Shown here in pieces: positions 45,700-61,866 of a stretch of 64,000 bases of DNA; the stretch's first letter is position 1, and every line of letters starts with the position of its first letter. Position numbers and translations under genes: made by a program. Under the pieces are notes generated by a model. It saw nothing but the letters and a program-made list of their open reading frames with translations, ran no database searches and had not been told where the DNA came from. This stretch comes from Enterobacillus tribolii (GTDB lineage: Bacteria; Pseudomonadota; Gammaproteobacteria; Enterobacterales; Enterobacteriaceae): NCBI RefSeq assembly GCF_003363015.1, contig NZ_QRAP01000012.1, forward strand, positions 52,543 through 116,542. The letters are read 5' to 3'.

Positions 45700-46455
45700 A
45701 TGACGGATCAAACGCAGGAAACCACGCATTTTGGTTTCCGTACGGTGTCCAAAGCCGAAAAGGCGGGCATGGTGGCAGAAGTCTTCCACTCTGTGGCGGC
45801 AAAATATGACCTGATGAATGATCTGATGTCTTTCGGTATTCATCGAATCTGGAAGCGTTTTGCTATTGATTGTAGCGGTGTGCGCCGGGGACAGCGGGTG
45901 CTGGATCTGGCGGGCGGCACCGGCGACCTGGCGGCCAGGTTCTCCCGCATGGTCGGCGAGCAGGGCGAGGTGGTTCTGGCCGACATTAACGGTTCCATGC
46001 TGAAGATGGGGCGTGAAAAGCTGCGGAATCAGGGCGTGGTTGGCAATATCAACTACGTGCAGGCCAATGCCGAAGCGCTGCCGTTCCCCGAAAACTATTT
46101 CGACTGCATTACCATTTCATTCGGCCTGCGTAACGTGACCGACAAGGATAAAGCGCTGCGTTCGATGTTCCGCGTGCTCAAGCCGGGCGGCCGCCTGCTG
46201 GTGCTGGAGTTTTCCACGCCGCTGATCGACGTGCTTAATAAAGCCTATGACGCCTATTCCTTCCACGTGCTGCCGCGCATCGGCGAGGTAGTGGCGCATG
46301 ATGCGGAAAGTTATCGCTATCTGGCGGAGTCCATCCGTATGCATCCGGATCAGGAAACCCTGAAAGCGATGATGGAAGATGCCGGGTTTGAAAACGTGGG
46401 TTACTACAACATGACGGGCGGTATTGTTGCACTGCACCGTGGCTACAAGTTTTAA
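45700..46455 (+). CDS. ubiE: Ubiquinone/menaquinone C-methyltransferase UbiE
   Basis: UbiE methylates 2-polyprenyl-benzoquinol and demethylmenaquinol precursors using SAM. The 251-residue protein has the SAM-binding motif [15 protein letters not shown], the family signature [18 protein letters not shown] and the C-terminal [15 protein letters not shown]. It leads the ubiE-ubiJ-ubiB cluster. Confidence 0.99.
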   Translation: MTDQTQETTHFGFRTVSKAEKAGMVAEVFHSVAAKYDLMNDLMSFGIHRIWKRFAIDCSGVRRGQRVLDLAGGTGDLAARFSRMVGEQGEVVLADINGSMLKMGREKLRNQGVVGNINYVQANAEALPFPENYFDCITISFGLRNVTDKDKALRSMFRVLKPGGRLLVLEFSTPLIDVLNKAYDAYSFHVLPRIGEVVAHDAESYRYLAESIRMHPDQETLKAMMEDAGFENVGYYNMTGGIVALHRGYKF

Positions 46456-46468
46456 CTGAAGGGACGCT

Positions 46469-47071
46469 ATGTTAATCCCATTACTTACCGCCGGCATTGA
46501 AACGGCGCTTAATTCGCTGCTCTACCGCGACCGGGCTTTGCAGTCAGCCCGTTTGCGCCTGGCGGGTAAGGTGTTGGGCGTTTCCGTGCGCGAACTGGAT
46601 ACGCCGCTGTATCTGATTTTTAGCGAGCGCCAGGTAGATGTTCTGGGCCGCTGGGAAGGGCCGGCGGATTGTAATGTCAGCACCCGTATGGCCGTTTTGC
46701 CTGAGCTGCGTGACCGCCAGCAATTAGCGGCGCTCATCCGCAGCGGTGATCTGGTGGTGGAGGGTGACATTCAGGTCGTGCAGCAATTTGTTACGCTGAT
46801 CGATCTGGCGGAATGGGATCCGGCTGAAGTTCTGGCGCCGTATACGGGGGACGTCGTTGCCCAGGGTATCGGCATGGCGCTGCGTAAAGGCATCGGCTTT
46901 CTGAACGCCGGATTGCGACGCCAGCAAAACTACCTGGCGGAAGCATTAACGGAAGAGTGGCGCCTTGCGCCCGGGCCGCTGGAAGTTGCCTGGTTTAATG
47001 GAGAAACGGACGCCGTGGCACGCGAAGCGGTTAAGCTGGAGAAGCGCCTGGAAAAACTGGAGGAGAAGTAA
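46469..47071 (+). CDS. ubiJ: Ubiquinone biosynthesis accessory factor UbiJ
   Basis: UbiJ is a lipid-binding scaffold (SCP2 domain, about residues 15-115) of the aerobic ubiquinone-synthesis complex. The 200-residue protein ends in a coiled-coil-prone acidic/basic tail ([14 protein letters not shown]). It lies between ubiE and ubiB, and its stop codon TAA overlaps the ubiB ATG by one base, so translation is coupled. Confidence 0.95.
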   Translation: MLIPLLTAGIETALNSLLYRDRALQSARLRLAGKVLGVSVRELDTPLYLIFSERQVDVLGRWEGPADCNVSTRMAVLPELRDRQQLAALIRSGDLVVEGDIQVVQQFVTLIDLAEWDPAEVLAPYTGDVVAQGIGMALRKGIGFLNAGLRRQQNYLAEALTEEWRLAPGPLEVAWFNGETDAVAREAVKLEKRLEKLEEK

Positions 47072-48702
47072 TGACGCCATCGGAGTTGCGCCGCCTGTAT
47101 CTGATCATTCGGGTATTCCTGAATTACGGCCTGGATGAACTGATCCCGAAGATGCGCATCACGCTGCCGTTACGCTTCGGTCGCCGTTTTTTGTTTTGGA
47201 TGCGCAATCAGCACCGGGATAAGTTGCTGGGCGAACGCCTGCGTTTAGCTTTGCAGGAACTGGGGCCAGTATGGATCAAGTTCGGGCAAATGCTTTCCAC
47301 GCGTCGCGACCTGTTCCCGCCGATGATTGCCGATCAACTGACCCTGTTGCAGGATCGGGTCTCTCCCTTTGATGGCGCCCTGGCGCGCCAGCAGATTGAA
47401 CAAGCGATGGAAGGATCGCTGGAACAGTGGTTTGATGATTTCGATCAGCAGCCGCTGGCTTCCGCCTCCATTGCGCAGGTGCATACGGCGCGTTTGAAAG
47501 AGAACGGGCGCGACGTGGTGCTGAAGGTGATTCGTCCGGATATTCTGCCGGTGATTAAGGCGGATATCCGCCTGATGTACCGCCTGGCCGGATGGGTGCC
47601 GAAATTGCTGCCGGACGGTCGCCGCCTGCGCCCACGGGAAGTCGTGCGTGAGTATGAAAAAACGCTGCTGGACGAGCTGAACCTGCTGCGTGAGGCGGCC
47701 AATGCGATCCAACTGCGGCGTAATTTCGACGGCAGCCCGATGCTGTACGTGCCGGAAGTATATTCTGATTACTGCCGCGAAAACGTATTGGTGATGGAAC
47801 GTATTTACGGCATCCCCGTTTCGGATATCGCTGCGCTGCATGCCCAGAATACCAACATGAAACTGCTGGCGGAGCGCGGGGTTCAGGTGTTTTTCACCCA
47901 GGTTTTCCGCGACAGCTTTTTTCATGCCGATATGCATCCCGGTAATATTTTCGTCAGCTATGAACATCCTGATGACCCGCAGTACATTGGCATCGACTGC
48001 GGCATTGTCGGCAGCCTGAATAAAGACGATAAGCGCTATCTGGCGGAGAACTTCATCGCCTTTTTCAACCGTGACTACCGTAAGGTTGCCGAACTGCACG
48101 TTGATTCCGGCTGGGTGCCGTGTGATACCAACGTGGAAGAGTTTGAGTTTGCCATTCGTACCGTGTGCGAACCGATTTTTGAAAAACCGTTGTCGGAGAT
48201 TTCATTCGGTCACGTATTGCTGAACCTGTTCAATACCGCGCGTCGTTTTAACATGGAAGTGCAGCCGCAGTTGGTGCTGCTGCAAAAAACGCTGCTGTAT
48301 GTTGAAGGACTGGGGCGCCAATTGTATCCGCAGCTCGATTTATGGACGACGGCCAAGCCTTTTCTGGAAAGCTGGATGCGTGACCAGGTGGGGATTCCGT
48401 CGGTGCTGCGTGCGCTGAAAGAGAAAGCGCCATTTTGGGCGGAAAAGTTGCCTGAGCTGCCTGAGCTGTTCTACGACAGTCTGCAACAGCATAAGGCCCT
48501 GCAGCGCAGCATTGATAGTGTGGCTGCGCAACTGAGCCAGCAGCGCAGCCGTCAGGGTCGATCACGTTATTTATTCGGGATTGGCGCTACACTAGTACTG
48601 AGTGGTACGATTTTGCTGCTGGCGCAAGTCGCGGTATGGCCGGCCTGGGTGATCGGCGGCGGCGTAGCCGTCTGGATTGCCGGGTGGTGCTATACACGGT
48701 AG
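47071..48702 (+). CDS. ubiB: Ubiquinone biosynthesis ATPase/kinase-like protein UbiB
   Basis: UbiB is an atypical protein-kinase-like ATPase of the ADCK/COQ8 family, needed for ubiquinone synthesis. The 543-residue protein has the KxGQ motif in [17 protein letters not shown], the Ala-rich loop [12 protein letters not shown], and the kinase core ([12 protein letters not shown] and IDCGIVG). Two C-terminal membrane helices follow ([19 protein letters not shown] and [19 protein letters not shown]). Confidence 0.98.
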   Translation: MTPSELRRLYLIIRVFLNYGLDELIPKMRITLPLRFGRRFLFWMRNQHRDKLLGERLRLALQELGPVWIKFGQMLSTRRDLFPPMIADQLTLLQDRVSPFDGALARQQIEQAMEGSLEQWFDDFDQQPLASASIAQVHTARLKENGRDVVLKVIRPDILPVIKADIRLMYRLAGWVPKLLPDGRRLRPREVVREYEKTLLDELNLLREAANAIQLRRNFDGSPMLYVPEVYSDYCRENVLVMERIYGIPVSDIAALHAQNTNMKLLAERGVQVFFTQVFRDSFFHADMHPGNIFVSYEHPDDPQYIGIDCGIVGSLNKDDKRYLAENFIAFFNRDYRKVAELHVDSGWVPCDTNVEEFEFAIRTVCEPIFEKPLSEISFGHVLLNLFNTARRFNMEVQPQLVLLQKTLLYVEGLGRQLYPQLDLWTTAKPFLESWMRDQVGIPSVLRALKEKAPFWAEKLPELPELFYDSLQQHKALQRSIDSVAAQLSQQRSRQGRSRYLFGIGATLVLSGTILLLAQVAVWPAWVIGGGVAVWIAGWCYTR

Positions 48703-48802
48703 GTTTCACGCCGTGCCGGGTCCCGGCATAGCTTGAATAATAACGGGTTATACCTATTAGTAAGTATTTCCCCCTCTGACCGCATATTCCCGGTCGATAT
48801 AG

Positions 48803-48833
48803 TTGAAAAATATCCGTGCGAGTACCGTATAAT
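48803..48833 (+). promoter_or_regulatory. Possible tatA promoter
   Basis: A perfect TATAAT at 48828-48833 lies 42 bp before the tatA start. The best -35 match, TTGAAA at 48803-48808, is 19 bp away, longer than optimal, so the -35 assignment is uncertain. Confidence 0.4.
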
Positions 48834-48874
48834 GCGGAGCACGAATAAACCCCTGTAAGTAGAGGTGAATGATA

Positions 48875-49141
48875 ATGGGCGGTATCAGCATTTGGCAGTT
48901 GTTGATTATTGCGGTGATCGTGGTGCTGTTGTTTGGTACTAACAAGCTGCGTACTTTAGGTTCCGATCTCGGAGCTTCCATCAAAGGTTTTAAAAAGGCT
49001 ATCGGGGACGAAGACAAAACGCCTCCGCAGCCGACTAACACGGCTTCCACGTCTCAGGATGCGGATTTTAAATCCATTGCCGAACAACAATCCGGCATGA
49101 AAAAAGAAGAGACGAAGACTCAGGACAAAGAGCAGGTATAA
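48875..49141 (+). CDS. tatA: Sec-independent translocase subunit TatA
   Basis: TatA oligomerises to form the passage for folded twin-arginine substrates. The 88-residue protein has one N-terminal helix ([19 protein letters not shown]), the hinge and the amphipathic helix [19 protein letters not shown], then a charged tail. ATG 48875 gives MGGISIW, as in E. coli; an ATG two codons upstream is too close to GAGG. Confidence 0.98.
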   Translation: MGGISIWQLLIIAVIVVLLFGTNKLRTLGSDLGASIKGFKKAIGDEDKTPPQPTNTASTSQDADFKSIAEQQSGMKKEETKTQDKEQV

Positions 49142-49144
49142 ACC

Positions 49145-49675
49145 GTGTTTGACATTGGGTTTAGTGAGCTGTTGCTGGTGATGGTCATCGGGCTGGTTGT
49201 CCTGGGGCCGGAACGGTTGCCTGTCGCCGTGCGAACGGTTGCTGGCTGGGTCCGCGCCCTGCGGTCGCTGGCGGCGTCGGTTCAGAATGAGCTGACGCAG
49301 GAACTGAAACTACAGGAATTGCAGGACAGCCTGAAAAAGGCGGAGCAGGCCGGGTTGCAGAACCTGACGCCGGAGCTGAAGGCGTCGATGGATGAACTGA
49401 AAGAAGCCGCGCAGGCGATGAAGCAAAGCTATCATCCCAATAACATGTCAGAACCCTCTGGAGCGTCCGTAGCTCCGGAGGCGCCTCCGAAGGGCGGGGT
49501 TGATCCGGAAGCTATGCATGATGAGGAGGAGCACGGCATTTCACGGGCTCCTGCTGCGGATGTTGCTGCGGCCCCTGAACCTGAAAAAACGCCCCCGGTT
49601 GCTGAGGGTAACCCCCCGGCAACGGTTAAGCCGGATGTTCCGGCCTCCACGCAATCCACCACAAGCGATCGTTAA
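49145..49675 (+). CDS. tatB: Sec-independent translocase subunit TatB
   Basis: TatB works with TatC in recognising signal peptides. The 176-residue protein has an N-terminal helix with the conserved Glu ([25 protein letters not shown]), an amphipathic helix and a low-complexity Pro/Ala/Glu tail. It starts at GTG 49145, three bases after the tatA stop. Confidence 0.98.
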   Translation: MFDIGFSELLLVMVIGLVVLGPERLPVAVRTVAGWVRALRSLAASVQNELTQELKLQELQDSLKKAEQAGLQNLTPELKASMDELKEAAQAMKQSYHPNNMSEPSGASVAPEAPPKGGVDPEAMHDEEEHGISRAPAADVAAAPEPEKTPPVAEGNPPATVKPDVPASTQSTTSDR

Positions 49676-49678
49676 AAC

Positions 49679-50479
49679 ATGGCCGTTGATGATACCCAGC
49701 CTTTGATTAGCCACTTAATCGAACTGCGTAAGCGGCTGTTAAATTCGCTTATCTGCGTTCTGGTTGTTTTCCTGGCATTGGTGTATTTCTCCAATGATAT
49801 CTATCACATGATATCCGCACCTTTGCTCAAGCAGATGCCGAGCGGCGCAAGCATGATTGCGACGGACGTGGCATCGCCGTTTTTTGCGCCGATCAAACTG
49901 ACGATGATCGTTTCGGTGTTCGTTTCGGCGCCGATGATCCTGTATCAAATCTGGGCTTTCGTGGCGCCGGCGCTGTATAAGCATGAACGCCGGTTGCTGA
50001 TGCCGCTGCTGTTCTCCAGTTCGGTGCTGTTTTACGTCGGCATGGCGTTTGCCTATTTCGTTGTGTTTCCACTGGCGTTCGGCTTTTTTGCCAAGACCAC
50101 GCCGGTTGGCGTAATGATTGCGACGGACATTACCAAATATCTCGACTTTGTTATGGCGCTGTTTATGGCGTTTGGCGTGTCGTTCGAGGTGCCGGTTGCG
50201 ATTATTCTGCTGTGTTGGAGCGGCGTCACTACGCCGGCGGAGCTGCGCAAGAAGCGCCCTTATGTGATTGTGGGGGCCTTCGTTGTCGGGATGCTGCTAA
50301 CGCCGCCGGATGTGTTTTCGCAAACCCTGCTGGCGATACCGATGTGCTTGTTGTTTGAGGTGGGTGTGTTCTTTGCCCGCTTTTACGTCGGTAAGCGTCG
50401 TCCACGCAATAGCGAAGATGACGACGCCGACGAAGGCGAAAACGGGGCGGATGCTGCTGAGCGCCCGGAAAAAGAGTAA
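49679..50479 (+). CDS. tatC: Sec-independent translocase subunit TatC
   Basis: TatC is the six-helix receptor that binds the twin-arginine signal. The 266-residue protein opens with [19 protein letters not shown], whose Glu/Arg region binds the signal, and contains [12 protein letters not shown] and [14 protein letters not shown]. The C-terminal tail is rich in Asp and Glu. It follows tatB by 3 bp. Confidence 0.99.
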   Translation: MAVDDTQPLISHLIELRKRLLNSLICVLVVFLALVYFSNDIYHMISAPLLKQMPSGASMIATDVASPFFAPIKLTMIVSVFVSAPMILYQIWAFVAPALYKHERRLLMPLLFSSSVLFYVGMAFAYFVVFPLAFGFFAKTTPVGVMIATDITKYLDFVMALFMAFGVSFEVPVAIILLCWSGVTTPAELRKKRPYVIVGAFVVGMLLTPPDVFSQTLLAIPMCLLFEVGVFFARFYVGKRRPRNSEDDDADEGENGADAAERPEKE

Positions 50480-50496
50480 TCTGTTGAGTCATTACG

Positions 50497-50524
50497 GACC
50501 GCCCTCTTGGGCGGTCTCTGTTTT
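50497..50524 (+). terminator. Terminator between tatC and tatD
   Basis: GACCGCCC (50497-50504) and GGGCGGTC (50509-50516) form a perfect 8-bp stem with loop TCTT, followed by TCTGTTTT. Some read-through to tatD is likely. Confidence 0.75.
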
Positions 50525-50536
50525 AGGGAGCATGTC

Positions 50537-52356
<1,820 letters not shown>

Positions 52357-52382
52357 TCGTTTTGACGGCCGTTCAGCGACGT

Positions 52383-52412
52383 AAAAAAGCTCCGGATTTC
52401 CGGAGCTTTTTT
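52383..52412. terminator. Bidirectional terminator between hemB and rfaH
   Basis: AAAAAAGCTCCGGA (52383-52396) and TCCGGAGCTTTTTT (52399-52412) are exact complements, giving a GC-rich stem with U-runs on both strands for the convergent hemB and rfaH. Confidence 0.95.
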
Positions 52413-52429
52413 GTCTGTTGAGCGCGAGA

Positions 52430-52918
52430 TTACAGCTTTTCGAAATTAACGTTATTCACGCTTTGCGTAACCTGCTGATTCAGGAGCGTTAACAGCAACA
52501 GGGCGCGTTTCTCCCCGTCCGGTTCAGCATAAATGGCTTTCATGCCTTCAAAGGTGCCTCCGGTGATGAGTACCTCATCGCCCGGCATCGGTGTTTTGGG
52601 ATCGAACACATCGGTCGGCAGTTCGTTCATCAGCGTTTTTATCACCCGGAAAGGCACCGTAGCCGGCTGAGAGCCGAAGCGAACGAAATGGCTGACGCCG
52701 CGGGTAGATTGCACCGTGGTGGTGTGGATGCGTTCAGGATCCAGTTCAATAAACATGTAATTAGGAAACAACGGCTCACTGACCGTCAGGCGCTTTCCGC
52801 GTACGATTTTTTCCAGGCTGATCATCGGCGTAAAACAAGGCACCTGCTGCCGCTCCAAATGCTCCTTGGCTCGTTGAAGTTGTCCCCGTTTACAATAAAG
52901 CAGATACCACGATTCCAT
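52430..52918 (-). CDS. rfaH: Transcription antitermination factor RfaH
   Basis: RfaH is a NusG paralogue recruited at ops elements to promote expression of LPS, capsule and similar long operons. ATG 52918 gives 162 residues, the E. coli length (MESWYLLYCKRGQLQRAKEHL). The NGN domain contains the RNA-polymerase-binding FPNYMFIEL and the hairpin TTTVQSTRGVSHFVRFG; a KOW domain follows (GDEVLITGGTFEGMKAIY). Confidence 0.97.
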   Translation of the reverse strand: MESWYLLYCKRGQLQRAKEHLERQQVPCFTPMISLEKIVRGKRLTVSEPLFPNYMFIELDPERIHTTTVQSTRGVSHFVRFGSQPATVPFRVIKTLMNELPTDVFDPKTPMPGDEVLITGGTFEGMKAIYAEPDGEKRALLLLTLLNQQVTQSVNNVNFEKL

Positions 52919-53132
52919 AATCATCCAACATTCAATACGCCTGTTAATTAATAAGCATAGCAAAAGCCGTATTTTATAAATAGGGTGAGTGGGAGCGTTT
53001 AGCGGAACATAGCGCAGAATTCACTATATTCTTCTCTTATCAGCACAATAGGCAGAAGATCACATCAACTGAGAAAAGATTTGGTTATAAATACGATTCT
53101 CGAATTATTCATCATTGGAGGAGCAGGCGTTC

Positions 53133-53858
53133 ATGGAGCTATTTTTATTAAGTAACGGCAAACTTTCCGGGGAGTCGGAGTTGCTTGGGTACGCGAAGGC
53201 GCAGATTCAGGCGATGCTGCTGCGCAAAAAAATCCGCTCCGCGGTGCTGATTCCTTACGCCGTTATCCGCAGCACCTACGACGCGAGGGCGGAAGAACTG
53301 GAAAGCTCGTTGGGGATCAAGGTCACAAGCGTGCACCATTTTGCCGACCCGGCGGAAGCTATCGCTCAGGCGGAATGTATTTTGGTCAGCGGCGGTAATA
53401 CCTGGGTACTTAATCAGCAATTACATGAGCTGGGGCTGGTTGTTCCCGTGCAGCGGGCGGTTCGGGAACGTGATGTGCCTTATATCGGCTGGAGTGCGGG
53501 CTGTAATGTGGCGACGCCCAGCATTCGCACGACCAATGATATGCCGGTGCGCAGCAGCGCCGTTCTTCCCGCGCTGGGCCTGTTCCCGGTGCAAATTAAC
53601 CCGCACTATATTGATGCGCACGTCAGCGGCCACATGGGTGAAACCCGCGATGAGCGTCTGGCTGAGTTTTGCGCAATCAACCCTTCCGAGTCGGTGATTG
53701 CCCTGCGTGAGGGCAGCATGCTGCATGTGTCCGGTAATCATCTGGAGTACTACAGCAGCCGCGGAGAGGGCTACAAGATTTTCCGCCATCAGCAGGAAAC
53801 CCGTGAGTATTATGACGCTCAGGCCCTGGCTGAGCTGGTGCCGTTTCATTGCGCCTGA
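53133..53858 (+). CDS. pepE: Aspartyl dipeptidase PepE (S51 family)
   Basis: PepE hydrolyses N-terminal aspartyl dipeptides. The 241-residue protein has the nucleophile Ser121 in YIGWSAGCNVA, preceded by SGGNTWVLNQQL, and NPHYIDAHVSGHMGETRDER with the His. TIRTTNDMPV-like residues (SIRTTNDMPV) are shared with E. coli PepE. The protein is clearly diverged from the E. coli sequence and slightly longer. ATG 53133 follows GGAGGAG. Confidence 0.88.
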   Translation: MELFLLSNGKLSGESELLGYAKAQIQAMLLRKKIRSAVLIPYAVIRSTYDARAEELESSLGIKVTSVHHFADPAEAIAQAECILVSGGNTWVLNQQLHELGLVVPVQRAVRERDVPYIGWSAGCNVATPSIRTTNDMPVRSSAVLPALGLFPVQINPHYIDAHVSGHMGETRDERLAEFCAINPSESVIALREGSMLHVSGNHLEYYSSRGEGYKIFRHQQETREYYDAQALAELVPFHCA

Positions 53859-53973
53859 TAGCGGCAGATAAAACGCCTGAATAAACGGCGCGTTATTTGT
53901 TTGTAACGAAAGTGCAGCAAGCCGGGTGAAGAATGCTTATAATGGCATCTTCACCCGTTCTTACAAGAAAGTT

Positions 53974-55464
53974 ATGAAATACCGTGACTTGCGTGAATTC
54001 CTTTTGTTGCTGGAGCAAAGGGGAGAGCTAAAACGTATCAGCCAGCCGATTGATCCCTATCTGGAAATGACGGAAATCGCTGACCGTACGCTACGGGCCG
54101 GCGGGCCGGCATTGCTGTTTGAAAACCCCGTCGGCCACGACATGCCGGTGCTGTGCAATCTGTTTGGTACGGCTAAACGGGTGGCGTTGGGAATGGGGCA
54201 GGAAGAAGTCAGCGCGCTGCGCGAAGTTGGGGAGTTGCTGGCTTTTTTGAAAGAGCCGGAGCCGCCGAAAGGTTTTCGCGACCTGTTCGATAAGCTGCCT
54301 CAGTTCAAGCAGGTGCTGAATATGCCGACCAAGCGCCTGAGTTCCGCGCCGTGTCAGGAGCAAATCTGGCAAGGGGATGACGTGGATATTGGCCGCATTC
54401 CCGTTATGCACTGCTGGCCGGAGGACGCTGCGCCGCTCATCACCTGGGGCCTGACGGTGACCCGCGGCCCGCATAAAGAACGCCAGAACCTGGGGATTTA
54501 TCGTCAGCAGGTGCTGGGAAAAAATAAAATTATCATGCGCTGGCTTTCTCACCGCGGCGGCGCGCTTGATTTTCAGGAGTGGCGCCAGGCGAATCCGGGG
54601 CAGCGCTTCCCCGTGGCCGTCGCGCTGGGCGCCGATCCGGCGACGATGCTGGGTGCGGTGACGCCGGTGCCGGACTCCTTGTCGGAATATGCTTTCGCCG
54701 GCCTGTTGCGCGGCACTAAAACCGAAGTGGTGAAGTGTGTTTCCTGCGATCTTGAAGTTCCGGCCAGCGCGGAAATCGTGCTTGAAGGGTATATCGAACC
54801 GGGTGAAGTTGCGCCGGAAGGCCCTTATGGCGATCACACCGGCTATTACAACGAAGTAGATAGCTTTCCGGTGTTCACCATCACACATATGACGCAGCGA
54901 CGCGATCCCATCTATCATTCCACCTATACTGGACGCCCGCCGGATGAGCCTGCGGTAATGGGATTGGCATTGAACGAAGTCTTCGTGCCGATTTTGCGTA
55001 AACAATTTCCTGAAATTACCGATTTCTATCTGCCGCCTGAAGGATGCTCCTACCGTATGGCGGTGGTGACGATGAAGAAGCAGTATCCGGGGCATGCAAA
55101 ACGCGTCATGATGGGCGTATGGTCATTTTTGCGCCAATTTATGTATACCAAGTTTGTTATTGTCTGTGATGATGATATCAACGCCCGCGACTGGAAAGAC
55201 GTGATCTGGGCGATTACGACCCGTATGGATCCCGCGCGGGATACCGTAATGGTGGAAAATACGCCGATCGATTATCTGGATTTTGCTTCGCCGGTGTCTG
55301 GTCTGGGTTCGAAAATGGGGCTGGACGCTACCAATAAATGGCCGGGCGAAACACAGCGCGAGTGGGGCCGGCCAATCATAATGGATGAAAACGTACGTAC
55401 GCGGATAGATGCCATCTGGGATGATTTAGCTATTGTCAGCGGCGACAGAAGCGGTAATAAATGA
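53974..55464 (+). CDS. ubiD: 3-octaprenyl-4-hydroxybenzoate decarboxylase UbiD
   Basis: UbiD decarboxylates 3-polyprenyl-4-hydroxybenzoate in ubiquinone synthesis using prenylated FMN made by UbiX. ATG 53974 ([10 protein letters not shown]) gives 496 residues, matching E. coli. The conserved [17 protein letters not shown], the E-x2-Y-type region [20 protein letters not shown] and [14 protein letters not shown] are visible. fre follows 47 bp later. Confidence 0.98.
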   Translation: MKYRDLREFLLLLEQRGELKRISQPIDPYLEMTEIADRTLRAGGPALLFENPVGHDMPVLCNLFGTAKRVALGMGQEEVSALREVGELLAFLKEPEPPKGFRDLFDKLPQFKQVLNMPTKRLSSAPCQEQIWQGDDVDIGRIPVMHCWPEDAAPLITWGLTVTRGPHKERQNLGIYRQQVLGKNKIIMRWLSHRGGALDFQEWRQANPGQRFPVAVALGADPATMLGAVTPVPDSLSEYAFAGLLRGTKTEVVKCVSCDLEVPASAEIVLEGYIEPGEVAPEGPYGDHTGYYNEVDSFPVFTITHMTQRRDPIYHSTYTGRPPDEPAVMGLALNEVFVPILRKQFPEITDFYLPPEGCSYRMAVVTMKKQYPGHAKRVMMGVWSFLRQFMYTKFVIVCDDDINARDWKDVIWAITTRMDPARDTVMVENTPIDYLDFASPVSGLGSKMGLDATNKWPGETQREWGRPIIMDENVRTRIDAIWDDLAIVSGDRSGNK

Positions 55465-55511
55465 TTGCCTGTTTAGCCAGATAAGTACCGATTACCCGAC
55501 AGAGTGAATAC

Positions 55512-56213
55512 ATGACAACGATGAGCTGTAAAGTGACTTCGGTTGAGGCTATCACCGACACGGTTTACCGGGTCCGGCTGGTTCCCGACGCCCCCTTTTC
55601 ATTTCGTGCAGGGCAGTACCTGATGGTGGAGATGGATGAGCGTGATAAACGTCCGTTCTCTATCGCTTCCACGCCTTTGCAACAGGATTATCTGGAGCTG
55701 CATATCGGGGCTTCGGAGATTAACCTGTATGCGATGGCGGTGATGGACAGGATACTGAAAGAGCGCGAAATCACCATCGATCTGCCTTACGGGGAGGCGT
55801 GGCTGCGTGAGGAGAGCTCGCGTCCTTTACTGCTAATCGCCGGCGGCACCGGCTTTTCCTACGTTCGCTCCATTCTGATGATGGCGCTGGCGCAGCAGCC
55901 GGAGCGTGAAGCGGCGATTTACTGGGGCGGGCGCGAGTCGAAGTATCTCTACGATCTGCCGGAACTGTATGCGTTGCAGGAGAAATACCCGCAGCTGAAA
56001 GTCGTGCCGGTGGTGGAACAGCCTGAAGCCGGATGGAAAGGGCGTTCCGGTACCGTATTGGGCGCAGTGCTGCATGATTACGGCTCTCTGGCGGATTATG
56101 ACATCTACATCGCCGGGCGTTTTGAAATGGCGAAGATAGCCCGTGAGCGTTTCTGCGCCGAGCGGGACGTCAGTGAAGAACATTTATTCGGCGATGCGTT
56201 TGCGTTTATCTGA
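55512..56213 (+). CDS. fre: NAD(P)H-flavin reductase Fre
   Basis: Fre reduces free flavins with NAD(P)H, supplying reduced FMN for reactions such as ferric reduction and prenyl-FMN synthesis. The 233-residue protein has the flavin-binding motif KRPFSIAS and the nicotinamide-binding [13 protein letters not shown], and ends [14 protein letters not shown] ([10 protein letters not shown]), as in E. coli. It follows ubiD. Confidence 0.98.
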   Translation: MTTMSCKVTSVEAITDTVYRVRLVPDAPFSFRAGQYLMVEMDERDKRPFSIASTPLQQDYLELHIGASEINLYAMAVMDRILKEREITIDLPYGEAWLREESSRPLLLIAGGTGFSYVRSILMMALAQQPEREAAIYWGGRESKYLYDLPELYALQEKYPQLKVVPVVEQPEAGWKGRSGTVLGAVLHDYGSLADYDIYIAGRFEMAKIARERFCAERDVSEEHLFGDAFAFI

Positions 56214-56250
56214 TTGAGACGGGCGGGAAGCTTTCCCCGCCCGAACCCCG

Positions 56251-56281
56251 AAAATAAAAAGCCCGCCCCTGACAGGCGGGA
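56251..56281 (-). terminator. fadBA terminator
   Basis: On the minus strand CCCGCC and GGCGGG flank a 7-nt loop and are followed by CTTTTTATTTTC. A second GC hairpin, CGGGCGGG/CCCGCCCG at 56220-56243, overlaps the end of fre but has no U-tract. Confidence 0.85.
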
Positions 56282-56308
56282 AGTACGGCAACTAAACCCG
56301 ATTTGCAT

Positions 56309-59675
<3,367 letters not shown>

Positions 59676-59701
59676 CGTGATCTCCTGAATCAGCGCAAGT
59701 G

Positions 59702-59718
59702 ATCTGGTATGACCAGAT
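59702..59718. promoter_or_regulatory. FadR operator upstream of fadB
   Basis: ATCTGGTATGACCAGAT is an almost exact copy of the E. coli fadB FadR site (ATCTGGTACGACCAGAT). It is a perfect 7-bp palindrome with a 3-bp centre, 26 bp before the fadB start codon. Acyl-CoA releases FadR and derepresses fadBA. Confidence 0.88.
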
Positions 59719-59748
59719 GATTTCGAGTGTGGAATCTATGTTAATAAA

Positions 59749-59776
59749 TTGCAAATTTGTTATTAAAAATTTGCAA
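59749..59776. repeat. 10-bp inverted repeat in the fadB/pepQ control region
   Basis: TTGCAAATTT (59749-59758) and AAATTTGCAA (59767-59776) are exact complements with an 8-bp AT-only-but-one spacer. It lies between the divergent genes near the expected promoters and may bind a regulator not identified here. Confidence 0.5.
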
Positions 59777-59862
59777 ACATGATCACAGCTCTCCGGGAAT
59801 GCGATCTTCGGTTCCGGGCTGTGGTAAAATGAAAAATTCGTTGTGGCCAAAAGGGGATACAC

Positions 59863-61194
59863 ATGGAAACGCTGGCTTCACTGTATTCGGAGCATCTTGA
59901 GACACTTCAGCAACGCGCGCGCGTGGTGCTGGAACGCAATCAACTGGATGCGTTGCTGATTCATTCCGGTGAATTGTTGACGCTGTTTTTGGACGATCGT
60001 GACTACCCGTTCAAAGTAAACCCGCAGTTCAAGGCCTGGGTGCCAGTGACTCAGGTGCCTAATTGCTGGCTGTGGATTGACGGCGTCAATAAGCCCAAAC
60101 TGTGGTTTTATTCTCCGGTTGATTACTGGTACAGCGTGGAGCCGCTGCCCGAGGCGTTCTGGACGCCGCATGTGGAACTGACCGCGCTGCGTAAGCCCGA
60201 TGATATTGCGCAATTATTACCGGCTGCCCGCGAGCGCGTGGCGTATATCGGATACATTCCCCAGCGTGCGCTGGCGTTAGGGATCAAAGCGGAACTGATT
60301 AACCCTCAGCCGGTGCTGGATTACCTTCACTATCACCGCGCGTACAAAACCGGTTATGAACTGGCCTGCATGCGCGAAGCGCAAAAAACGGCCGTTGCCG
60401 GACATCGCGCGGCATTTGAGGCGTTCCAGTCCGGAATGAGCGAGTTCGACATCAACCAGGCGTACCTGACGGCCACCGGGCACCGCGATCTGGACGTTCC
60501 CTATGACAATATCGTGGCGCTGAATGAGCACGCTGCGGTGTTGCATTACACGACGCTGCAGCATCGTCTGCCGCAGGAAGTACGCAGCTTCCTGATTGAC
60601 GCCGGTGCGGAATACAACGGTTATGCCGCCGATCTGACCCGTACTTATGCCGCGAAGCCTGAGAGCGATTTCGGGGCGCTGGTGCGCGATCTTAATCAGG
60701 AACAGCAGGCGCTGATTGGCACGTTTAAAGTCGGCGTGCGTTACACCGATTATCATATTCAGATGCATCAGCGCCTGGCCAGGTTGCTGAAGAAACATCA
60801 GCTTCTGGTGGATATCAGCGAAGAGGCTGCGGTGGCCGAAGGGCTGACCACGCCTTTCCTTCCGCATGGCCTGGGGCATCCGCTGGGGCTGCAGGTACAT
60901 GACGTGGCCGGCTTTATGCAGGATGAAAACGGCACCCATATGGCGGCGCCGGAAATGTATCCTTACCTGCGCTGCACCCGCGTGATGGAGCCGGGTATGG
61001 TGTTGACCGTGGAGCCGGGGCTGTATTTCATCGACTCCCTGCTGGAGCCATGGAAAGCCGGGAAACACGGAAAACATTTCGACTGGGCGAAAATCGGGGC
61101 GATGAAGCCGTTCGGCGGCATCCGTATTGAAGATAACGTCGTGTTCCACGAAAAACGCGTGGAAAATATGACGCGTGATCTGCACCTTGATTAA
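59863..61194 (+). CDS. pepQ: Xaa-Pro dipeptidase PepQ (prolidase)
   Basis: PepQ splits X-Pro dipeptides in the cytoplasm with two Mn2+ ions. The 443-residue protein equals the E. coli length. Metal ligands are in [20 protein letters not shown] (Asp, Asp), [15 protein letters not shown] (His), TVEPGLYF (Glu) and [11 protein letters not shown] (Glu), the pita-bread fold set. The stop overlaps the yigZ start by one base. Confidence 0.98.
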   Translation: METLASLYSEHLETLQQRARVVLERNQLDALLIHSGELLTLFLDDRDYPFKVNPQFKAWVPVTQVPNCWLWIDGVNKPKLWFYSPVDYWYSVEPLPEAFWTPHVELTALRKPDDIAQLLPAARERVAYIGYIPQRALALGIKAELINPQPVLDYLHYHRAYKTGYELACMREAQKTAVAGHRAAFEAFQSGMSEFDINQAYLTATGHRDLDVPYDNIVALNEHAAVLHYTTLQHRLPQEVRSFLIDAGAEYNGYAADLTRTYAAKPESDFGALVRDLNQEQQALIGTFKVGVRYTDYHIQMHQRLARLLKKHQLLVDISEEAAVAEGLTTPFLPHGLGHPLGLQVHDVAGFMQDENGTHMAAPEMYPYLRCTRVMEPGMVLTVEPGLYFIDSLLEPWKAGKHGKHFDWAKIGAMKPFGGIRIEDNVVFHEKRVENMTRDLHLD

Positions 61195-61811
61195 TGAGCC
61201 AGGGGTATGCCATCCCCGCTGACGATGTTTGCATCAGCGAGGAGATTAAGAAAAGCCGCTTTATTACATATCTGGGGCATACTCCCGGTAATGAAGCGGC
61301 GAGGGCGTTCGTTCAGCGAATTAAGTCAGCGCATCCGGATGCCCGGCATCATTGCTGGGCGTTCGTTGCCGGTAATCCGCAGGATTCGCAGCAACTCGGT
61401 TTTTCTGACGACGGCGAGCCGTCCGGTACGGCGGGAAAACCGATGCTCTCCCTGCTGATGGGCAGTGGGATCGGCGAGATTACCGCCGTGGTCGTGCGTT
61501 ATTATGGCGGAATCAAGCTGGGCACCGGCGGACTGGTGAAAGCATACGGCGGCGGCGTGCAGCAGGCGCTGAAGCAGCTGCCGACGCAGCAAAAAATTCC
61601 TCAGAGTGAGTATACTTTGTCGTGTGACTATGCGTTACTCAGCCAGATTGAATCCCTGATCCGGCTGGCGGATGGCGACATACTGCAAAGTCAGTTTGCT
61701 GAAGGGGTGACACTGACGCTGAGTTTGCCGCGAGCGGCGGTGGACGAAGTTGAGAGGAAATTGCGTAACCTGAGCCGGGGTGAGTTACATCTCCGGGCGG
61801 TGACGCCGTGA
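61194..61811 (+). CDS. yigZ: YigZ/IMPACT family protein
   Basis: A 205-residue protein with the N-terminal UPF0029/IMPACT domain: IKKSRFITYLGHTPGNEAA, DDGEPSGTAGKPML and VVVRYYGGIKLGTGGLVKAYG. A C-terminal ferredoxin-like domain follows. E. coli YigZ is 204 residues; its function is unknown though IMPACT relatives act in translation regulation. The start ATG shares a base with the pepQ stop TAA, so translation is coupled. Confidence 0.95.
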   Translation: MSQGYAIPADDVCISEEIKKSRFITYLGHTPGNEAARAFVQRIKSAHPDARHHCWAFVAGNPQDSQQLGFSDDGEPSGTAGKPMLSLLMGSGIGEITAVVVRYYGGIKLGTGGLVKAYGGGVQQALKQLPTQQKIPQSEYTLSCDYALLSQIESLIRLADGDILQSQFAEGVTLTLSLPRAAVDEVERKLRNLSRGELHLRAVTP

Positions 61812-61866
61812 TTTCCCGGTATTTGTTTTTGACAGATTCACATTTCTGAGCAAGGAACGTGCCCGA

